From an uncultured Myxococcales bacterium (lineage in GTDB: Bacteria; Myxococcota_A; Polyangia; Polyangiales; Polyangiaceae), in contig CALFEQ010000024.1 in assembly GCA_937949945.1 (NCBI GenBank), forward strand, positions 1 through 64,000: 64,000 bases of DNA, in the 5' to 3' direction. Below are positions 61,831 through 64,000 of the stretch, one piece after another. Position numbers and translations under genes: made by a program. The notes beneath the pieces were generated by a model. It did not search any database. It was not told the origin of the DNA and saw only the letters and a list, made by a program, of their open reading frames with translations. The first letter of the stretch is position 1. Each line of letters begins with the position of its first letter.

Positions 61831-61870
61831 CGTCGTTGCGAAGTCGCGAGGCGGACCGCGCCCCGGCCCG

Positions 61871-63031
61871 TCAGCGTGCGAGCCTGCCGACGACCGCGAT
61901 GAGCCCCGACGTGACGCGGGCGAGGCGCTCGTAGTCGAGCGTCTCCGGCTTGTCGTTCGGCGTGTGGTAGTTCGGGTTCCGGAACAGAGCGGTGTCCGTG
62001 ACCATGATCGCCGGATAGCCCGCCTTCCAGAACGACCAGTGATCGCTCCAGCCGACGCCCGGGACGAACGACGGCAGCGCGGCGCCTTCCGATGGGAAGC
62101 TCACGGCGGAGCGGAACGTGCCGATCGCCTCGCGCACGAGCGAGCCCGAGGAGACGTTCCCGACGAACGCCACGAAGTCGCCGCGGTCCGGATAGAACCA
62201 CGAGACGATCGGCGGGTACTTCTGCGTCCCCGGCTCGTCCCGGTAGTAGCCGAGCGACTCGAGGCTGATCATCGCGACGATGTCGTCGCCCCGCGCCTTG
62301 CACGCCTTGGCGTACTGCAGGCTGCCCATCGACTCGCTCTCGAAGTGCGGCGGCTCTTCGTTCACGAAGGCGACGAACCGGATCGTCCGATACTGCGGTT
62401 TGTCGAACGCGCGCGCGAGCGCGAGCAGGACGGCCACGCCGCTCGCGTTGTCGTCGGCGCCCGGCGCGCCCTGCGCGCTGTCGTAGTGAGCGCCCACGAC
62501 GACGATCTCGCTCGCGCGACCGTGCCCCTCGCGGACCGCCTCGAGGTTCGCGACCGTGCGACCGTCGACCGTGTAACGGTGCGCCTTGAGCTCGTAGCCC
62601 GCGGCCGACATCACGTCTTCGATGTGGTTCCACGCGCGGTCGAGCGTGCCCTTGCGGTCGACGTTCCGCTCGCCGATCTCCCCGGCGAGCTTCGTCACGT
62701 CGAACCGCAGCATCCCCGCGAGCGTCCGCTCGTGGTCGTCGAGCGGAGGCAGAGGGCCTCGATGCCTCGTGCCGGGCATCACGATCATCCAGGCGACGAA
62801 CCCGACGAAGAACAGCGGGAGCGCGGGCGAGGCGAAGAGAAGCCGACGCCGCGCACGCGGCGACAGACGCTCCCACGCGCGCCGGAGACTCCAGCCACCG
62901 CCCTTCGCCGCCTCGCCCTTCGTCTCCGGCGCCTTGCCGCTCGAGCCGCCGTGCTGTCGGTCGTCGCCCGAGTGCGGGCGGAGCGGAGGCCGGCTGCGCC
63001 CCGCCTTCCTGCGCTTCCGGTCCTTCGCCAT
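61871..63031 (-). CDS. M28 family zinc peptidase, membrane-anchored
   Basis: A 386-residue protein. A basic, charged N-terminus and a membrane helix at about 70-87 (PALPLFFVGFVAWMIVM) anchor an extracytoplasmic M28 domain. Metal ligands are in VVGAHYDSAQGAPGADDNASG and FVNEEPPHF, with SLESLGYY, VGWSDHWSFWKAG and the last His in NYHTPNDKPETLDY. The H-D-E-D/E-H pattern is complete, predicting an aminopeptidase or Gln-cyclase-like peptidase. Like others of the group it may act on peptides outside the cytoplasm. Confidence 0.9.
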   Translation of the reverse strand: MAKDRKRRKAGRSRPPLRPHSGDDRQHGGSSGKAPETKGEAAKGGGWSLRRAWERLSPRARRRLLFASPALPLFFVGFVAWMIVMPGTRHRGPLPPLDDHERTLAGMLRFDVTKLAGEIGERNVDRKGTLDRAWNHIEDVMSAAGYELKAHRYTVDGRTVANLEAVREGHGRASEIVVVGAHYDSAQGAPGADDNASGVAVLLALARAFDKPQYRTIRFVAFVNEEPPHFESESMGSLQYAKACKARGDDIVAMISLESLGYYRDEPGTQKYPPIVSWFYPDRGDFVAFVGNVSSGSLVREAIGTFRSAVSFPSEGAALPSFVPGVGWSDHWSFWKAGYPAIMVTDTALFRNPNYHTPNDKPETLDYERLARVTSGLIAVVGRLAR

Positions 63032-63113
63032 CGGCGCCGCATCTTAAGCCCACGGCACTTCGTGAAAAAGCGGCCTCGTGCTAAGTGTCGCAGGCTCGCA
63101 GGCAGGAGAGGGC

Positions 63114-64000
63114 ATGGCGACGATCGTCGAGAGTCTGGGCAAGGAGCTGGAAGAGCTCGACCGTGAATACCAGGAGCACTTCGCGGGGCAGCCGCGCCTC
63201 ACGCGCGACGTCGCGCAGCTCGATCGAATCATCGAGCGCGGGACCTCGATCCTGAACCGCATCGACCAGATCCCTGCGCCCGCCCAGGGGCCCGACCTCG
63301 TACGCCTCCGCGAAGCGACCGTGCAGAGCCTGGGGCTGTACACGCAGGAGCGCGCCGCGATCGTCCGTGCCCAGGAGGTCGGGCCGAAGTTCGAGGCATT
63401 CTCCCAGGAGGCCACGAGCGCGAACCTCGTCTTCGCCCGCTACGGTCGTCACTTCGCCGGGAAGAACCGCGCGACGCGCGACCTCGCGCTCCTCGGGGAG
63501 CTCGTCGACGAGCTCAAGCAGATCGAGAAGCGCATGACGGCGCTCCTCGAGGAGACACCGCGCGACGAGTTCGAGCGCGACCGCGAGGTGGTGAGGACCA
63601 ACCTCGCGCGCTACCAGTCGGAGATCGATCTCATCGACAAGGCGCAGAAGAGCGGCGATCCCGCCCAGCGCGCCAGCATCCTCGCGACGCTCGCGAACTC
63701 GCAGTTCGCCATCTACCAGATCCACTTCGCCGGAGAGCCGCGCGTGTCTCGCCGCCCCGGCCTCCTCATGCGGGTCGTCTCTTCGCTGAAGAAGATCCAC
63801 GAGGCGATGGTCTCGCTTCGTGACGGCGGGCTCGACCTCGAGTTCAACACGAAGAACATCGAGATCGTCGCCGACCGCTTGAAGATGTACGAAAGCGAGC
63901 TGGCGCAGATCCGCAAGGTCCGCCAGTCCACGCCGATGCCGGACATCATGGGCGAGCTCGGCTCCGCCGCGAACAAGCTGTTCGACGAATACCGCCAGCA
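63114..64000 (+). CDS. Unrecognised protein of tandem ~91-residue repeats (5' part)
   Basis: The frame runs off the window with no stop; 295 codons are visible. An AGGAGAGGGC ribosome binding site precedes the ATG. The protein is helical and charged with no signal peptide or membrane segment. Three units start at Tyr19, Tyr110 and Tyr201, each with a Y-x2-HFAG-x2-R-x-(T/S)-R motif: YQEHFAGQPRLTRD, YGRHFAGKNRATRD and YQIHFAGEPRVSRR. Midway, each has L-x2-Y-x2-E-x3-I (LGLYTQERAAIV, LARYQSEIDLI, LKMYESELAQI), and units close with Asn/Phe residues before the next Tyr. A fourth unit appears to begin at Tyr293 (YRQ, then a codon starting ca). I do not recognise the family. Confidence 0.8.
   Translation, partial: MATIVESLGKELEELDREYQEHFAGQPRLTRDVAQLDRIIERGTSILNRIDQIPAPAQGPDLVRLREATVQSLGLYTQERAAIVRAQEVGPKFEAFSQEATSANLVFARYGRHFAGKNRATRDLALLGELVDELKQIEKRMTALLEETPRDEFERDREVVRTNLARYQSEIDLIDKAQKSGDPAQRASILATLANSQFAIYQIHFAGEPRVSRRPGLLMRVVSSLKKIHEAMVSLRDGGLDLEFNTKNIEIVADRLKMYESELAQIRKVRQSTPMPDIMGELGSAANKLFDEYRQ

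Overview
The window is GC-rich coding DNA from a myxobacterium, most likely a relative of the Polyangiales. The main evidence is a CHRD protein with a MYXO-CTERM-like C-terminal sorting signal (60767-61468), a membrane-anchored Ser/Thr kinase, many Cys-Asp-rich lipoproteins, a sigma-54 activator and a complete lower mevalonate pathway. Reading frames are tightly packed with heavy G/C bias at third positions. I see no phage, insertion sequence or CRISPR array; the segment reads as stable chromosome.

Layout. 1-3.7 kb: tRNA-Leu(GAG), a soluble hybrid histidine kinase, and a predicted diiron hydrolase divergent from a TetR regulator, with a paired palindromic operator between them. 3.7-10.5 kb: isoprenoid block. 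A minus-strand operon (polyprenyl synthase, mvaK1, mvaD, mvaK2, mvaA, the first four coupled by 4-base overlaps) faces a plus-strand type 2 IPP isomerase across an AT-rich promoter region. 10.6-20.9 kb: CheY-like regulator, trpF, glutamate-cysteine ligase, a DUF4230 protein, a small Cys-rich membrane protein, a TlpA-like lipoprotein with a lysine-rich tail, several lipoproteins, an RsbR-like STAS protein, a Bcp-type peroxiredoxin lipoprotein and an esterase. 20.9-31.8 kb: a YfbK-like VWA lipoprotein and a Bat-like operon (Q/G-rich coiled-coil membrane protein, MoxR, DUF58, two VWA membrane proteins).

32-42 kb: NUDIX hydrolase and NAD kinase; a repeat-rich membrane protein; a KAS III enzyme; then a run of an exported protein, RNase D, LpxB, a GT39-like transferase and a Mut7-C RNase. 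42-52 kb: BioB, a GAF/sigma-54 activator below an MBL-fold hydrolase, a receiver protein, a 5'-nucleotidase-like lipoprotein, a PilT/PilU ATPase, a HEAT-like protein, ThiC and a GAF/class III cyclase. 53-64 kb: a kinase - TPR/PEGA-like - sulfatase-modifying-factor-like operon, a membrane protein, two divergent GT4 glycosyltransferases, the CHRD protein, an M28 peptidase, and at the right edge an unrecognised protein built of tandem units of about 91 residues.

The features I would look at first are that edge-truncated repeat protein (63114 onward), the TetR operator pair (2357-2401), the shared promoter region of the mevalonate block (9138-9471), and the heptamer-repeat tracts arranged as inverted arms at 56687-56938. 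Functions are assigned from recognisable motifs only; no database search was run.
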